DNA from: Planctomycetota bacterium
GTDB taxonomy: Bacteria > Planctomycetota > MHYJ01 > JACPRB01
DNA length: 64,000 bases
Direction: 5' to 3'
Assembly: GCA_016209705.1 (NCBI GenBank)
Contig: JACQVR010000091.1
Coordinates: forward strand, 1 to 64,000
Part shown: positions 1-9,436 of the stretch, piece after piece
Position numbering within the stretch: the first letter of the stretch is position 1
Layout: each line of letters starts with the position of its first letter
Notes under the pieces: generated by a model
Databases searched by the model: none
What the model was told of the DNA's origin: nothing
What the model saw: only the letters and a program-made list of their open reading frames with translations
Translations under genes and position numbers: made by a program

Positions 1-1460
<1,460 letters not shown>

Positions 1461-1466
1461 GGTGAA

Positions 1467-1530
1467 GTTTTCAGTTGTCAGTTATCAGTTTTCAGTGATC
1501 GCCGCTGAAAACTGAGGACTGATAACTGAC
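1467..1530. repeat. TCAGTTN heptamer array with inverted arm, nuoL-nuoM gap
   Basis: The 80-bp gap between nuoL and nuoM is almost filled by degenerate heptamers of the form TCAGTTN (left arm 1467-1495) and their mirror image (right arm 1505-1530, units like ACTGATA). The arms can pair into a hairpin of about 20 bp around a short centre. The right arm ends directly before the nuoM Shine-Dalgarno at 1531. Related TCAGTTN arrays lie at 20113-20274 and 27827-27910. Confidence 0.85.
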
Positions 1531-1540
1531 AGGAAACGAA

Positions 1541-3166
1541 ATGGACTTCTCTTTCGCATCGTTGTTCGGGTCCCACGTGCTGACGACCATGGTCTTCGCG
1601 CCCACGCTGGGCGCGCTGGCCATCCTGTTCCTGTCGCCGAAGGCGAACCGCGCGATCAAATCCGTGGCGCTGGTCGCCACGGCGATTCCGGCCGCGGCGA
1701 TCTTGCCGCTCTTGAAACAGTTTGAGACCGGGACCGCCGACTTCCAACTCGTGACCCGCGTCGAATGGATCCCGTTCTTCAATATCCATTACTTCGTCGG
1801 CGTCGACGGCATCAGCATCACCATGGTTGTGCTCACGGCGATGCTGTCGTTCCTGTGCGTCATCGCCTCGTGGAACTTCGAGGACTGGCACTCGAATCGA
1901 GGAATCAAGGGGTACTTCGCGCTCTTCCTCTTGCTCGAAACGGGCATGATGGGGGTTTTCGTGGCGCTGGATTTTTTCCTCTTTTATGTGTTCTGGGAGG
2001 TCATGCTCCTGCCGATGTATTTCCTGATCGGCATCTGGGGCGGGCCGCGCCGCGAGTACGCCGCGATCAAGTTCTTCCTGTACACACTGTTCGGGTCGGT
2101 CCTGATGCTGGTCGTGATGCTGGCGTTCTATTTCTCTGTGGAACCGCACACGTTCAGCATTCCGGACCTGATGGGGCACGGATCGGCCTTCAAGGGAACC
2201 TGGTGGCTTCTCGCGTTCATCGGGTTGTTCATCGGCTTCGCCATCAAAGTCCCGGTGTTCCCGTTCCACACGTGGCTGCCGGACGCGCACGTCGAGGCGC
2301 CGACGCCGATTTCGGTCATCCTGGCCGGCGTCCTGCTGAAGATGGGCACGTACGGACTCCTGCGGATCTCGTATCCGATCCTTCCGGAAGCGGCCCGCCA
2401 GTTCGCCCCGGTGATGATGATGCTCGGCGTCATCAACATCATCTACGGCGCCCTCTGCGCGATGGCCCAGATCCGGGGCGTTCCCCGACTGAATCCCAAG
2501 ACCGGCGAGATGACCGTCGAGCGGGACTGGAAGAAGCTCATCGCCTACTCCTCGGTCAGCCACATGGGGTTCTGCCTCATCGGCATGGCGGCCTGCACGC
2601 CGGCCGGCATCACGGGGGCGGTCCTTCAGATGTGGAACCACGGTTGCATCACGTCGATGCTCTTCATGCTGGTCGGCGTGGTGTACGACCGGGCCCACCA
2701 CCGCGACATCGACGGCTTCGGCGGTCTGTGGGCCAAGATGCCCGCCTACGGATCCATGACCGCCCTGGCCTTCATGGCTTCCTTGGGATTGCCCGGGCTT
2801 TCAGGTTTCGTGAGCGAAGTGCTGTGCTTCATCGGCGCGTTCCAGGCGTCGGGCCCCGCCGGCGAGGCGTACTTCTTCATCGACGCGCCCATCTACTACA
2901 AACTGCTGACCGGGATCAGCGTGCTGGGCGTCGTGTTCGGGGCGGCCTATTTCTTGTGGAGCTATCAGAAGGTATTCCTCGGACCGCTGAATCCGAAGTA
3001 CGAGGGCATCACGGACATGACGCCGCGCGAGCACGCGATGCTGTGGCCGCTCGCGATCCTGGTGGTCCTCTTCGGCATTTTCCCCGCTCCGATCATCAAC
3101 CTGATGACGGCTTCGGTCGAACACCTGGTCCGAAACCAGGTGCGGATGCCTTGGATAGGCGGATAG
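1541..3166 (+). CDS. nuoM: NADH-quinone oxidoreductase subunit M
   Basis: Full-length (541 residues) NuoM, an antiporter-like membrane subunit of complex I with about 14 transmembrane helices. Family landmarks include the FYVFWEVMLLPMYFLIG helix with its functional glutamate, the FHTWLPDAHVEAPTP helix, and the DWKKLIAYSSVSHMGF segment with the conserved lysine. The start is ATG with AGGA about 7 bases upstream, just after a heptamer array. nuoN starts 6 bp after the stop, so the two are cotranscribed. Confidence 0.98.
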   Translation: MDFSFASLFGSHVLTTMVFAPTLGALAILFLSPKANRAIKSVALVATAIPAAAILPLLKQFETGTADFQLVTRVEWIPFFNIHYFVGVDGISITMVVLTAMLSFLCVIASWNFEDWHSNRGIKGYFALFLLLETGMMGVFVALDFFLFYVFWEVMLLPMYFLIGIWGGPRREYAAIKFFLYTLFGSVLMLVVMLAFYFSVEPHTFSIPDLMGHGSAFKGTWWLLAFIGLFIGFAIKVPVFPFHTWLPDAHVEAPTPISVILAGVLLKMGTYGLLRISYPILPEAARQFAPVMMMLGVINIIYGALCAMAQIRGVPRLNPKTGEMTVERDWKKLIAYSSVSHMGFCLIGMAACTPAGITGAVLQMWNHGCITSMLFMLVGVVYDRAHHRDIDGFGGLWAKMPAYGSMTALAFMASLGLPGLSGFVSEVLCFIGAFQASGPAGEAYFFIDAPIYYKLLTGISVLGVVFGAAYFLWSYQKVFLGPLNPKYEGITDMTPREHAMLWPLAILVVLFGIFPAPIINLMTASVEHLVRNQVRMPWIGG

Positions 3167-3172
3167 CGCACC

Positions 3173-4720
3173 ATGTTAGACGCTCGTGTCGTCCTTCAGC
3201 AGCTTGGATATCTGGCGCCGGAAGCGCTGTTGACGGTTGTCGTGCTGGCGCTGATCGGAGTGGATATCGCCGTCCGCCGAAACGTGAGGGTGCTGGGGCT
3301 GCTGGCGTTGCTGGGAACGCTGGCCGTGCTGGGCGTGCTCTTCCGCGCGTGGTCGGCGTACCCGCACAACCTTTTCTATCCCGACGCGCCCGTCGCGGAG
3401 ACCGCGATTTTCGGCGGGTCGGCGATGTACGACCGGTTCGGCCTGTTCTTCAAGATCCTGTTCCTGGTCGCCGCGGGAATGGCCGTGCTCTTCACGCAGC
3501 CGGTCGTCTCCCGGTGGCCGCGCGGGCAGGGCGAAACGTACGTGCTGATGCTCTCGTGCACGCTGGGGATGATGTTCATGGCCTCGGCGAACGACCTGCT
3601 GATGATGTACCTGTCCTTGGAGTTCGTCTCCGTGACGAGCTACATCATGGCCGGCCTGCGGCAGAGGAATCAACGCAGCGCGGAGGCGTCGCTCAAGTAC
3701 ATCATCTACGGCGCCGCGGCGAGCGGCATGATGCTGTACGGGATCACATTCCTCTACGGCTTGACCGGCTCGCTCCAGGTGGACGCGATCGGCGCGAAGC
3801 TGGTCGAGTTGCAAGGAGAGGGCGCGGGGGTTCCCCAGACGATGTCGCTGGTGATCAGCGTGCTGGTCATGGCGGGCTTCGGATACAAGATCGCGGCCGC
3901 GCCGTTCCACATGTGGTGTCCGGACGTATATGAGGGCGCGCCCACGCCGATTACGGCCTTCTTCTCCGTCGGCCCCAAGGCGGCCGGGTTCGCCATGCTG
4001 GTCCGGTTCCTGGCCGGCGTCTACCAGACGGGCGGCGGCGAACAGGTGCCGTTCGACTGGAACCTGATCGTCGCGCTGCTCGCCGTGCTCACGATGGCCG
4101 TCGGAAACTTCGGAGCGCTCCAGCAGCAGAATTTGAAGCGCCTCATGGCCTATTCGTCGATCGGACATTCGGGATACGTGCTGCTGGCGTTCGTGGCGTT
4201 CGGCCCGGAAAACGTGGCTTCGGCGATGTTTTATCTGGTCGTCTACGTGATCATGAACGTGGGCGCGTTCGTGGTCGTGATCGTGCTCGAGGAGCGCTTC
4301 GGGATCGAGACCGTCGACGACTGCCGCGGCTTGGGCTGGCGCGCCCCGGTCTTGTGCGCACTGATGACCCTCTTCATGCTGTCCCTGACTGGATTGCCTC
4401 CGACGGCGGGGTTCGTCGGGAAGCTCTTCCTGTTCGGCGAGTTGATTCAGGCCGGCGGGGCGCTCAACATCACGCTCGTGGTGGCGGGCGTGATGTTCAG
4501 CGTGATTTCGCTCTATTACTACGCGCGCGTCATCGGCGCCATGTTTCTCTTCCGCGCCCGCGAGGGCGAAGAGGGCGTCGCGTGCCCCGCCATCCCCCTG
4601 GCTTTTCAGGCGTTGCTTTGGCTCACCGCCTTCGGCACGCTCTGGTACGGGATCTTTCCCGAGGGGCTTTTCCGGGCGACGAAAGAGGTCGTGGTGCAGG
4701 GCATCCTGCCCAAAATATAG
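3173..4720 (+). CDS. nuoN: NADH-quinone oxidoreductase subunit N
   Basis: NuoN (515 residues), the third antiporter-like subunit and usually the last gene of the nuo operon. It shows the YIIYGAAASGMMLYG region, the PFHMWCPDVYEGAPTPITAF helix and LKRLMAYSSIGHSGY with the conserved lysine. The start ATG lies 6 bp after nuoM, with a weak GGCGGA overlapping the nuoM end. The stop TAG (4718-4720) is also the first three bases of a heptamer array. No complex I gene follows, so the operon ends here. Confidence 0.98.
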   Translation: MLDARVVLQQLGYLAPEALLTVVVLALIGVDIAVRRNVRVLGLLALLGTLAVLGVLFRAWSAYPHNLFYPDAPVAETAIFGGSAMYDRFGLFFKILFLVAAGMAVLFTQPVVSRWPRGQGETYVLMLSCTLGMMFMASANDLLMMYLSLEFVSVTSYIMAGLRQRNQRSAEASLKYIIYGAAASGMMLYGITFLYGLTGSLQVDAIGAKLVELQGEGAGVPQTMSLVISVLVMAGFGYKIAAAPFHMWCPDVYEGAPTPITAFFSVGPKAAGFAMLVRFLAGVYQTGGGEQVPFDWNLIVALLAVLTMAVGNFGALQQQNLKRLMAYSSIGHSGYVLLAFVAFGPENVASAMFYLVVYVIMNVGAFVVVIVLEERFGIETVDDCRGLGWRAPVLCALMTLFMLSLTGLPPTAGFVGKLFLFGELIQAGGALNITLVVAGVMFSVISLYYYARVIGAMFLFRAREGEEGVACPAIPLAFQALLWLTAFGTLWYGIFPEGLFRATKEVVVQGILPKI

Positions 4721-4812
4721 TCCACAGTCCGTAGTCCAGAGTCGGATTCCCCCATCCTCGCCCTGGGGGAGCAGACTATGCACTGGGGACTGTGGGCTGG
4801 ACTATGGACTAA
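4718..4812. repeat. AGTCCNN heptamer array with inverted arm after nuoN
   Basis: Heptamers TAGTCCA, CAGTCCG, TAGTCCA and GAGTCGG run from the nuoN stop codon (4718-4745). The mirror-image arm of GGACTNN-type units spans 4773-4811. Between them lies a small GC hairpin (CCCCCA/TGGGGG, 4750-4770). The whole segment can fold as one extended hairpin downstream of the nuo operon and may act as its terminator, although no U-run follows it directly. Confidence 0.8.
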
Positions 4813-4867
4813 GGATTTGGGAATAAACACAGGATCGATTTCTGGTGGAAGACTTGAACCGCCAAAG
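4813..4867. repeat. 55-bp dispersed repeat, copy 1
   Basis: This 55-bp stretch, starting GGATTTGGG and ending ACCGCCAAAG, recurs at 44071-44125 with 51 of 55 bases identical. Both copies are intergenic and both lead into a CGCCAAA-type array. No ORF or transposase is associated with either. Confidence 0.85.
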
Positions 4868-4929
4868 CGGCCAAACCGCCAAAAGGCTCGCCAAAGGAGA
4901 CCCCGATGGCGATTGGCGTTTTGGCGGTT
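4855..4929. repeat. CGCCAAA-type array with perfect 11-bp inverted arms
   Basis: Loose 8-9 base units around CGCCAAA run from 4855. AACCGCCAAAA (4874-4884) is perfectly complementary to TTTTGGCGGTT (4919-4929). The same 11-base arms occur at 12585-12595 and 12647-12657 in the ribosomal block. The array lies between nuoN and the convergent vapC. Confidence 0.8.
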
Positions 4930-4964
4930 CATCAGAAAAAAGCGCTGTTATTTTTTCACGAGCC

Positions 4965-5330
4965 CTAACTTTCTCGGGGAGCAACTCCCAAGGCGGCCGC
5001 GGCGCCGGCCAGCTTGCCGTCGCGGGTCCACAGCTTCGCCCCCGCCAGGAGGCACGTGGCCAGAAGATGGACGTCAGTCAAGCCGAGTCCGCGACCCATC
5101 AAGCGATGCCGATCGATGAACACAAGGATCTCGTTGTCTGTGGGCCGTGGGAGCGCCGGCAAGTCCGAAAGCAGACGCAAGATCTGCGATCGGTTGCGGA
5201 GCGTTCCACAGGCAAGTTCGCCTACGATGAAGGGATGACAGAAAACTTCGCCGGCCTCCAAGAGATTGGCCAGAGCGGCGTCGCCTCGCCTCAGATGATC
5301 GACCCAGACCGAGGTATCCGCCAGGATCAC
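4965..5330 (-). CDS. vapC: type II toxin VapC, PIN-domain ribonuclease
   Basis: PIN-domain protein of 121 residues, the usual VapC size. VapC toxins are Mg-dependent endoribonucleases that act on tRNA or rRNA and are neutralised by VapB. The four acidic metal-binding positions are visible: D5 in ADTSVW, E38 in VGELACG, D86 in GLTDVHLLA and D104 in LWTRDGKL. The start is GTG, one base after the stop of the upstream antitoxin (TGA-C-GTG), so translation is coupled. The 3' end points at the repeat-filled gap after nuoN. Confidence 0.92.
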   Translation of the reverse strand: MILADTSVWVDHLRRGDAALANLLEAGEVFCHPFIVGELACGTLRNRSQILRLLSDLPALPRPTDNEILVFIDRHRLMGRGLGLTDVHLLATCLLAGAKLWTRDGKLAGAAAALGVAPRES

Positions 5331-5331
5331 G

Positions 5332-5523
5332 TCACCGGCTCCTGCGGCGGCGGATCGGACTGAGTTTTTTCTCGGTTCCTCCCAGCGCGGCCAGGCGCGC
5401 CGCGCTCACGCGGGCGATCAGCGCTTCGAGCCCCATTCTCACCAGAGCGCTCTTCTTTTTCACGCCGGTGAGCTCGGACGCGCGCGCCAGGGCGTCGGGG
5501 TCGATGTTCAGCGTTGTTCTCAT
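5332..5523 (-). CDS. vapB: type II antitoxin VapB
   Basis: Small (63 residues) basic protein starting MRTTLNIDPDALARA, typical of VapB2-like ribbon-helix-helix antitoxins. The N-terminus would bind the operator and the C-terminus would mask VapC. It lies one base upstream of vapC. A promoter on the same strand has its -10 (CATACT) ending 7 bases before the ATG, so the mRNA is probably leaderless. VapBC complexes normally repress their own promoter. Confidence 0.9.
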   Translation of the reverse strand: MRTTLNIDPDALARASELTGVKKKSALVRMGLEALIARVSAARLAALGGTEKKLSPIRRRRSR

Positions 5524-5530
5524 GCATCAT

Positions 5531-5560
5531 AGTATGCCTTTTCTGATGCGCTTGACACAA
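5531..5560 (-). promoter_or_regulatory. vapBC promoter, probably leaderless
   Basis: On the minus strand TTGTGT (5560-5555) and CATACT (5536-5531) are 18 bp apart. The predicted start of transcription falls at or within a base or two of the vapB ATG (5523). No Shine-Dalgarno is present. Confidence 0.55.
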
Positions 5561-5613
5561 GGGAGATTTTTGTTCGTTGATCGCCGTGGCCGAATCGCGC
5601 CTGATGCCGAAAG

Positions 5614-5643
5614 GCCGATATCGGATATTCGATGTCCGATGTC
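5614..5643. repeat. CCGATNT heptamer array
   Basis: Four tandem heptamers (CCGATAT, CGGATAT, TCGATGT, CCGATGT) lie in the gap between divergent vapB and the secreted protein gene at 5699. The same family recurs at 10251-10279 and 21751-21780. Confidence 0.7.
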
Positions 5644-5698
5644 TAAGGGGTTGGTGCGCTGATGCCGGTCCTGGGGTCAAGTTTCCTCTTGAAATGCG

Positions 5699-6433
5699 AT
5701 GGCGGTAAGCCGAAAGTTCATCGATATGCGTTCCGATTCGATCCGGCGCGCCGCGTGGATCGCGGCGGCCCTGACCTTGGCCTGCGTTCAGATGGGCCAG
5801 TCGCAGGGAAGCTGCCGGTACGTGTCGGAGCGCGACGCGGGCGCGCCGGATTCCACCGTAGAACCGGAGGGGCCGGATTCGTTCCAGGATTCGTTCAACG
5901 GGACCTTGTCCCGCTGGCGGTTTTCGGTGCCGTTCGCGCCGGCGCTCGACGATACGTTCGGAAATCTGCTTCCCTCGATGGCGGTGGGCTCCTCGTCCTT
6001 GAACGCCTCGGCCGCCGTCACGGTTCCCGCGTTCGCCGTCGCGGAAGGGCTGCAGATCGAGGCGGACGTCTTCGTCGCCGTCCCGGATCCTCCCGCGGCA
6101 ACGCCCGAAGCGTGGATGGGCCTGTCGGCGGACAAGAACGCGGCGGCGTCGCCGACTCTGGCGGCCGGCATGCACGTCGATGGGGGCGGGATGCTGAATT
6201 TCATCCTGAACAACTCCGTCCTCGGGTCGATGGGCGAACCTGCCCGCGATCGATGGCACCGCTGGTCCGTCACGATCACCAAGGACGGTCCGGTCGAGTT
6301 TCGGGTGGACGGCGTGCTCGTGCTCTCGGCGGGCGCGATGGATCCGGCCTATGATGATCTGCCCGTCAAAGTCGGCGGCATCGGATATCCGGAACGGCCG
6401 CACATCGACAACGTTTCCGTCACGCATCCGTAG
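5699..6433 (+). CDS. secreted protein with a lamin-G/concanavalin-like fold, function unknown
   Basis: Protein of 244 residues with a basic N-terminus and a hydrophobic segment (AAWIAAALTLACVQMG) that looks like a signal peptide; the cysteine could be a lipid site but the lipobox is not canonical. The mature part has features of sugar-binding jelly-roll or LamG-type domains: an early DSFNGTLSRWRF motif, a central VAEGLQIEADVFV strand, and RWHRWSVTITKDGPVEFRVDG towards the end. It stands alone and no partner gene suggests a substrate. Met10 (5726) is an alternative start; neither start has a strong Shine-Dalgarno. Confidence 0.65.
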   Translation: MAVSRKFIDMRSDSIRRAAWIAAALTLACVQMGQSQGSCRYVSERDAGAPDSTVEPEGPDSFQDSFNGTLSRWRFSVPFAPALDDTFGNLLPSMAVGSSSLNASAAVTVPAFAVAEGLQIEADVFVAVPDPPAATPEAWMGLSADKNAAASPTLAAGMHVDGGGMLNFILNNSVLGSMGEPARDRWHRWSVTITKDGPVEFRVDGVLVLSAGAMDPAYDDLPVKVGGIGYPERPHIDNVSVTHP

Positions 6434-6491
6434 GAGCGCGTCTTCAGTCTGAATGTTCGCGCATGGCGAAGGCGGGGCGCGAAAATTCAAG

Positions 6492-6848
6492 CTAACGGCT
6501 CATGGATTTGCCGCAATGAACGCACTTCTTCAGCTTCTGGGCGCATGAGGTGCACAGCTTGTGCTCGTCGAAAATCGTTCGGCGGCATTCCGGGCAGAGC
6601 TTGTTCAGCGTGACGACGTGCATGCCCCAGCAGCAGCTCGCGTCGCAGATCACGTTCGGATTCGGATCCTCCGGGCGAGGCGAGTCCGCGGGAACCTTTT
6701 CTGAATCGGATTCCTCCGCTTTGGGTTCTTGAGGCGGCGGAACCCGCTCCTTTTCTGCAGGCTTCGACGCCTCAGGCGGGGGAGGTTTGGCGCAGCTCGC
6801 GGCGGCGATCAGCAAACCGAGACCGAACGTCAGGCCGATGAGTTTCAT
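6492..6848 (-). CDS. zinc-ribbon lipoprotein, function unknown
   Basis: Lipoprotein of 118 residues: signal sequence with lipobox IAAASC, lipidated Cys19, then a proline/glutamate-rich linker to about residue 65. A compact cysteine-rich C-terminus follows with CDASCC, CPEC, CTSC and CVHC, enough for two zinc sites. GGAGG lies 6 bases before the ATG. It starts 9 bp after the serS stop on the same strand, so it is likely cotranscribed with serS. A zinc ribbon tethered to an outer or inner membrane is uncommon. No specific family is recognised. Confidence 0.75.
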   Translation of the reverse strand: MKLIGLTFGLGLLIAAASCAKPPPPEASKPAEKERVPPPQEPKAEESDSEKVPADSPRPEDPNPNVICDASCCWGMHVVTLNKLCPECRRTIFDEHKLCTSCAQKLKKCVHCGKSMSR

Positions 6849-6857
6849 CGAGGCCTC

Positions 6858-8132
6858 CTATCCTTTCAGTTCCGTTTCGGCTCCCAGGTAAGGTCGTAAT
6901 GCCTCGGGAATCTCGACGCTCCCGTCCTCACGCTGGTAGTTTTCCAGGATCGCGATCACGGTCCGCGGCAGCGCCAGGCCGGAGCCGTTGAGCGTGTGCA
7001 CGAATTTTACTTTGCCGTCCTCGTCGCGGAAGCGGCAGTTCATCCGCCGCGCCTGGAAGTCCTTGAAGTTCGAACAACTCGAGACCTCCAGCCAGCGATC
7101 CATTCCCGGCGCCCATACTTCGAGATCGTACGTCTTGGCGCTGGCGAACGACATGTCCCCGGTCGAAAGGAGGACGACGCGGTACTCCAGGTCGAGCCGT
7201 TTCAGCACCGCCTCCGCGTTCGCGAGCAGCTTCTCCAGTTCATCCCAGCTCCGATCCGGATGGACGAACTTGACCAGCTCCACCTTGTCGAACTGGTGGA
7301 TCCGCACCATGCCGCGCGTGTCCTTCCCGTAGGCACCGGCTTCCCGCCGGAAGCACGCCGTGTACGCCGTGTAATGGATCGGCAGGTCGGTGTGCCGGAG
7401 CATCTCGCCGCGATGAAGGTTCGTGATGGGTACTTCCGCGGTCGGTATCAGGAAAAGCTTATCCCGTTCGAGCAGGTACATGTCCTCCTCGAGTTTCGGG
7501 ATCTGCCCGGTCCCGAACATGCAGTCCCGGGTGACCAGATAGGGCGGCCAGATTTCCGTGTAGCCGTGCTCCTTCACGTGCAGGTCCAGCATGAAATTGA
7601 TGAGGGAGCGCTCCAAGCGGGCGCCGGCGCCCTTCAACAGGAGAAAATTGGAGCCCGACAGTTTCGCCGCGCGCTCCTCGTCCAGGATTCCCAGCCGGGA
7701 CCCCACGTCCCAGTGCGGCTTCGGCGTGAAAGGGAACGTTCGCCGAGTTCCCACGTGACGCGCCACGACGTTGGCGGACGCGTCCTGCCCCACGGGCACG
7801 CTGTCGTGGGGAACGTTCGGAATCCAGTGCAGCTCGGCCTCCCGTTCCGTTTCGATCGCGCGGAGTTCGCTTTCCGCCTTGCGGATCTCGTCGCCGAAAG
7901 CGCGATTGCGCGCGGCCAGCGAGACGTCATCCTTGCCTTGGCGCTTGAGATCCGCGTATTCGCGGGAGGCGCTCTTGAGCCGCTCGCGCAGCTTGTCCAG
8001 GCGGGTCTGGGATTCCCGGCGGGCCTCCTCCAACGCGCACACGCGATCCACGTCGGCGCGTCGCTCGTGCTTGTGCTGCGCCGCCTGCTTCACGCGCTCT
8101 CGGTTTTCGACGATGAATTTGGCATCGAGCAT
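6858..8132 (-). CDS. serS: serine--tRNA ligase
   Basis: Class IIa seryl-tRNA synthetase of 424 residues, the normal length. The N-terminal antiparallel coiled-coil arm that reads the tRNA long arm covers about residues 30-100 (charged [16 protein letters not shown] and following). Class II motif 2 is at [14 protein letters not shown] and motif 3 at [19 protein letters not shown]. It charges tRNA-Ser with serine in the cytoplasm. It is divergent from the ribosomal protein block and reads away from rpsQ. Confidence 0.98.
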   Translation of the reverse strand: MLDAKFIVENRERVKQAAQHKHERRADVDRVCALEEARRESQTRLDKLRERLKSASREYADLKRQGKDDVSLAARNRAFGDEIRKAESELRAIETEREAELHWIPNVPHDSVPVGQDASANVVARHVGTRRTFPFTPKPHWDVGSRLGILDEERAAKLSGSNFLLLKGAGARLERSLINFMLDLHVKEHGYTEIWPPYLVTRDCMFGTGQIPKLEEDMYLLERDKLFLIPTAEVPITNLHRGEMLRHTDLPIHYTAYTACFRREAGAYGKDTRGMVRIHQFDKVELVKFVHPDRSWDELEKLLANAEAVLKRLDLEYRVVLLSTGDMSFASAKTYDLEVWAPGMDRWLEVSSCSNFKDFQARRMNCRFRDEDGKVKFVHTLNGSGLALPRTVIAILENYQREDGSVEIPEALRPYLGAETELKG

Positions 8133-8248
8133 GGGGGCTCCGCTTCGGATCTGGGTCCGGGCCTCAAACGATACCGGGCCGCATCGAAAATTGCGAGAAT
8201 TGGCTTCTCCGATTCCTTGATGCCGGATGCTTGATGCTTGTTTTTGTC

Positions 8249-8276
8249 TTGACTCCGCGAAACTCCAAGCTACATT
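8249..8276 (+). promoter_or_regulatory. promoter of the rpsQ-led ribosomal protein operon
   Basis: TTGACT (8249-8254) and TACATT (8271-8276) are 16 bp apart on the plus strand. Transcription would begin near 8283, only about 5 bases before a strong hairpin with a U-run. It is the only good sigma-70-like match between serS and rpsQ. Confidence 0.55.
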
Positions 8277-8287
8277 AGCTGCTCTTC

Positions 8288-8321
8288 CCCGCCCATTCCG
8301 GGAATGGGCGGGATTGTTTTT
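8288..8321 (+). terminator. intrinsic-terminator-like hairpin in the rpsQ leader, possible attenuator
   Basis: A near-perfect palindrome of 25 bases (8288-8312) gives an 11-bp GC-rich stem with a 3-base loop, followed by ATTGTTTTT. It has the form of a rho-independent terminator reading rightward, yet it sits 17 bp before the rpsQ ATG and just after the predicted transcription start. It may be a 5' stabilising hairpin, an attenuator, or a terminator for upstream read-through. Confidence 0.55.
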
Positions 8322-8338
8322 CCACCGAGAGAACGTCG

Positions 8339-8629
8339 ATGACCCCGAACATTTCGGCGCCCGCCGGGCGGAGCGCCCGCAAGACGGTGGTGGGCCGCGT
8401 CGTCAGCGACAAGATGGACAAGACCATCGTCGTGCAGGTCGAGCGTCTGGTCCAAGAGCCACGGGTCGGAAAGTACGTCCGCCGATTCTCGAAGTGTTAC
8501 GCGCATGACGAGAAGGAAGAAGCCGGACCGGGCGACCGAGTCGAGCTGATGGAGACGCGTCCCTTATCCAAGCAAAAACGGTGGCGCCTGGTTCGGGTCG
8601 TCGCCAAGTCCCCCGAAGCCAAGGCATAA
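8339..8629 (+). CDS. rpsQ: 30S ribosomal protein S17
   Basis: Primary 16S rRNA-binding protein of 96 residues with the OB-fold core [20 protein letters not shown]. The histidine-type rRNA contact segment is present as [33 protein letters not shown]. In most bacteria rpsQ follows rpmC inside the S10 cluster. Here it is the first gene of the block, with serS upstream in the opposite direction. rplN follows after a 114-bp structured gap. Confidence 0.97.
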   Translation: MTPNISAPAGRSARKTVVGRVVSDKMDKTIVVQVERLVQEPRVGKYVRRFSKCYAHDEKEEAGPGDRVELMETRPLSKQKRWRLVRVVAKSPEAKA

Positions 8630-8651
8630 AAAAATGTTGCTCCGAATGAAA

Positions 8652-8736
8652 GCGGGCTCTGCCCGCCCCTGGAAATGGCGTGCGAGGCGGCCACGAAGTC
8701 GCCGAGCCGGCATTTCCGAAGCGAGCGACCTAGGGG
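8652..8736 (+). promoter_or_regulatory. structured leader ahead of rplN
   Basis: The unusually long rpsQ-rplN gap folds well. GCGGGC/GCCCGC (8652-8657 with 8661-8666) forms one hairpin. CCCCT/AGGGG (8666-8670 with 8732-8736), GGAAATG/CATTTCC (8671-8677 with 8711-8717) and GGCG/CGCC (8686-8689 with 8700-8703) form a second, nested one ending 7 bases before the rplN start. This is suggestive of a ribosomal-protein feedback site or a processing site; function is inferred. Confidence 0.4.
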
Positions 8737-8743
8737 CGCGAGC

Positions 8744-9109
8744 GTGATACAAATCAAGAGCATTCTTGACGTCGCCGACAATACCGGCGCCAAAGCGGTC
8801 GGCGCGATCCAGGTTCTCGGCCAGTCCAGGCAGCGTTACGGACGGGTGGGCGACGTCATCGTGGCGACCGTGAAGCGCGCCCTCCCGGGATCGGCGATCA
8901 AGCAGGGCGATGTGGTCCGGGGGGTCATCGTACGGACGCGTTCCCCGGTCCGCCGGGAAGACGGCTCGTACGTCCGGTTCGATCGAAACGCGCTGGTCCT
9001 TCTGGATACCGACGGCAATCCGCGGGGCACGCGCATCTTCGGCGCGGTGCCGCGCGAACTGCGCGCCAAGTTCATGAAGATCATCTCGCTGGCGGCGGAG
9101 GTGGTGTAG
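8744..9109 (+). CDS. rplN: 50S ribosomal protein L14
   Basis: L14 of 121 residues, starting at GTG 8744 so that the protein opens with the conserved (M)[17 protein letters not shown] longer in-frame reading from 8675 would add 23 non-conserved residues encoded by the structured leader and is rejected. The [27 protein letters not shown] core and the C-terminal [13 protein letters not shown] are typical. rplX begins 2 bp after the stop. Confidence 0.97.
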   Translation: MIQIKSILDVADNTGAKAVGAIQVLGQSRQRYGRVGDVIVATVKRALPGSAIKQGDVVRGVIVRTRSPVRREDGSYVRFDRNALVLLDTDGNPRGTRIFGAVPRELRAKFMKIISLAAEVV

Positions 9110-9111
9110 CG

Positions 9112-9432
9112 ATGCGCATCCGCACGCACGACACGGTTCGGGTGATTTCCGGGAACGAGCGCGGAAAGACCGGGAAGGTCCTGCGTCTGGCGGAGGGCGA
9201 CCGGGCCGTGGTGGAAGGCCTGAACTTCGTGTGGAAGCACATGCGCCGCAGCCAGCAGCATCCGCACGGCGCCCGGATTCAGAAGGAAGCGCCGATTCAC
9301 GTGGCCAAGCTGATGCTCGTCTGCTCTTCCTGCGGAAAACCGACGCGAATCTCGACGAAACGGCTGGACTCGGGCGAAAAAGTCCGCGTGTGCAAGAAAT
9401 GCAAGGCCACCATCGCGGCCGGGACGGTGTAG
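9112..9432 (+). CDS. rplX: 50S ribosomal protein L24
   Basis: L24 (106 residues), assembly initiator of the large subunit. The KOW motif is DTVRVISGNERGKTGKVL. The C-terminal part has two CxxC pairs (CSSC and CKKC), the zinc-ribbon form of L24. It is tightly packed between rplN (2 bp) and rplE (4 bp). Confidence 0.97.
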   Translation: MRIRTHDTVRVISGNERGKTGKVLRLAEGDRAVVEGLNFVWKHMRRSQQHPHGARIQKEAPIHVAKLMLVCSSCGKPTRISTKRLDSGEKVRVCKKCKATIAAGTV

Positions 9433-9436
9433 AGAC

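Noticed and set aside
1478..4783. Long open frames on the minus strand opposite nuoM and nuoN
   Set aside because: They are Arg/His-rich, show no family motif, and lie opposite strongly conserved genes. They are the expected by-product of high GC at third codon positions.
5549..5578. TTGACA at 5552 as a rightward promoter
   Set aside because: No -10-like hexamer at 15-19 bp downstream. The same bases overlap the leftward vapBC promoter, which has both boxes.
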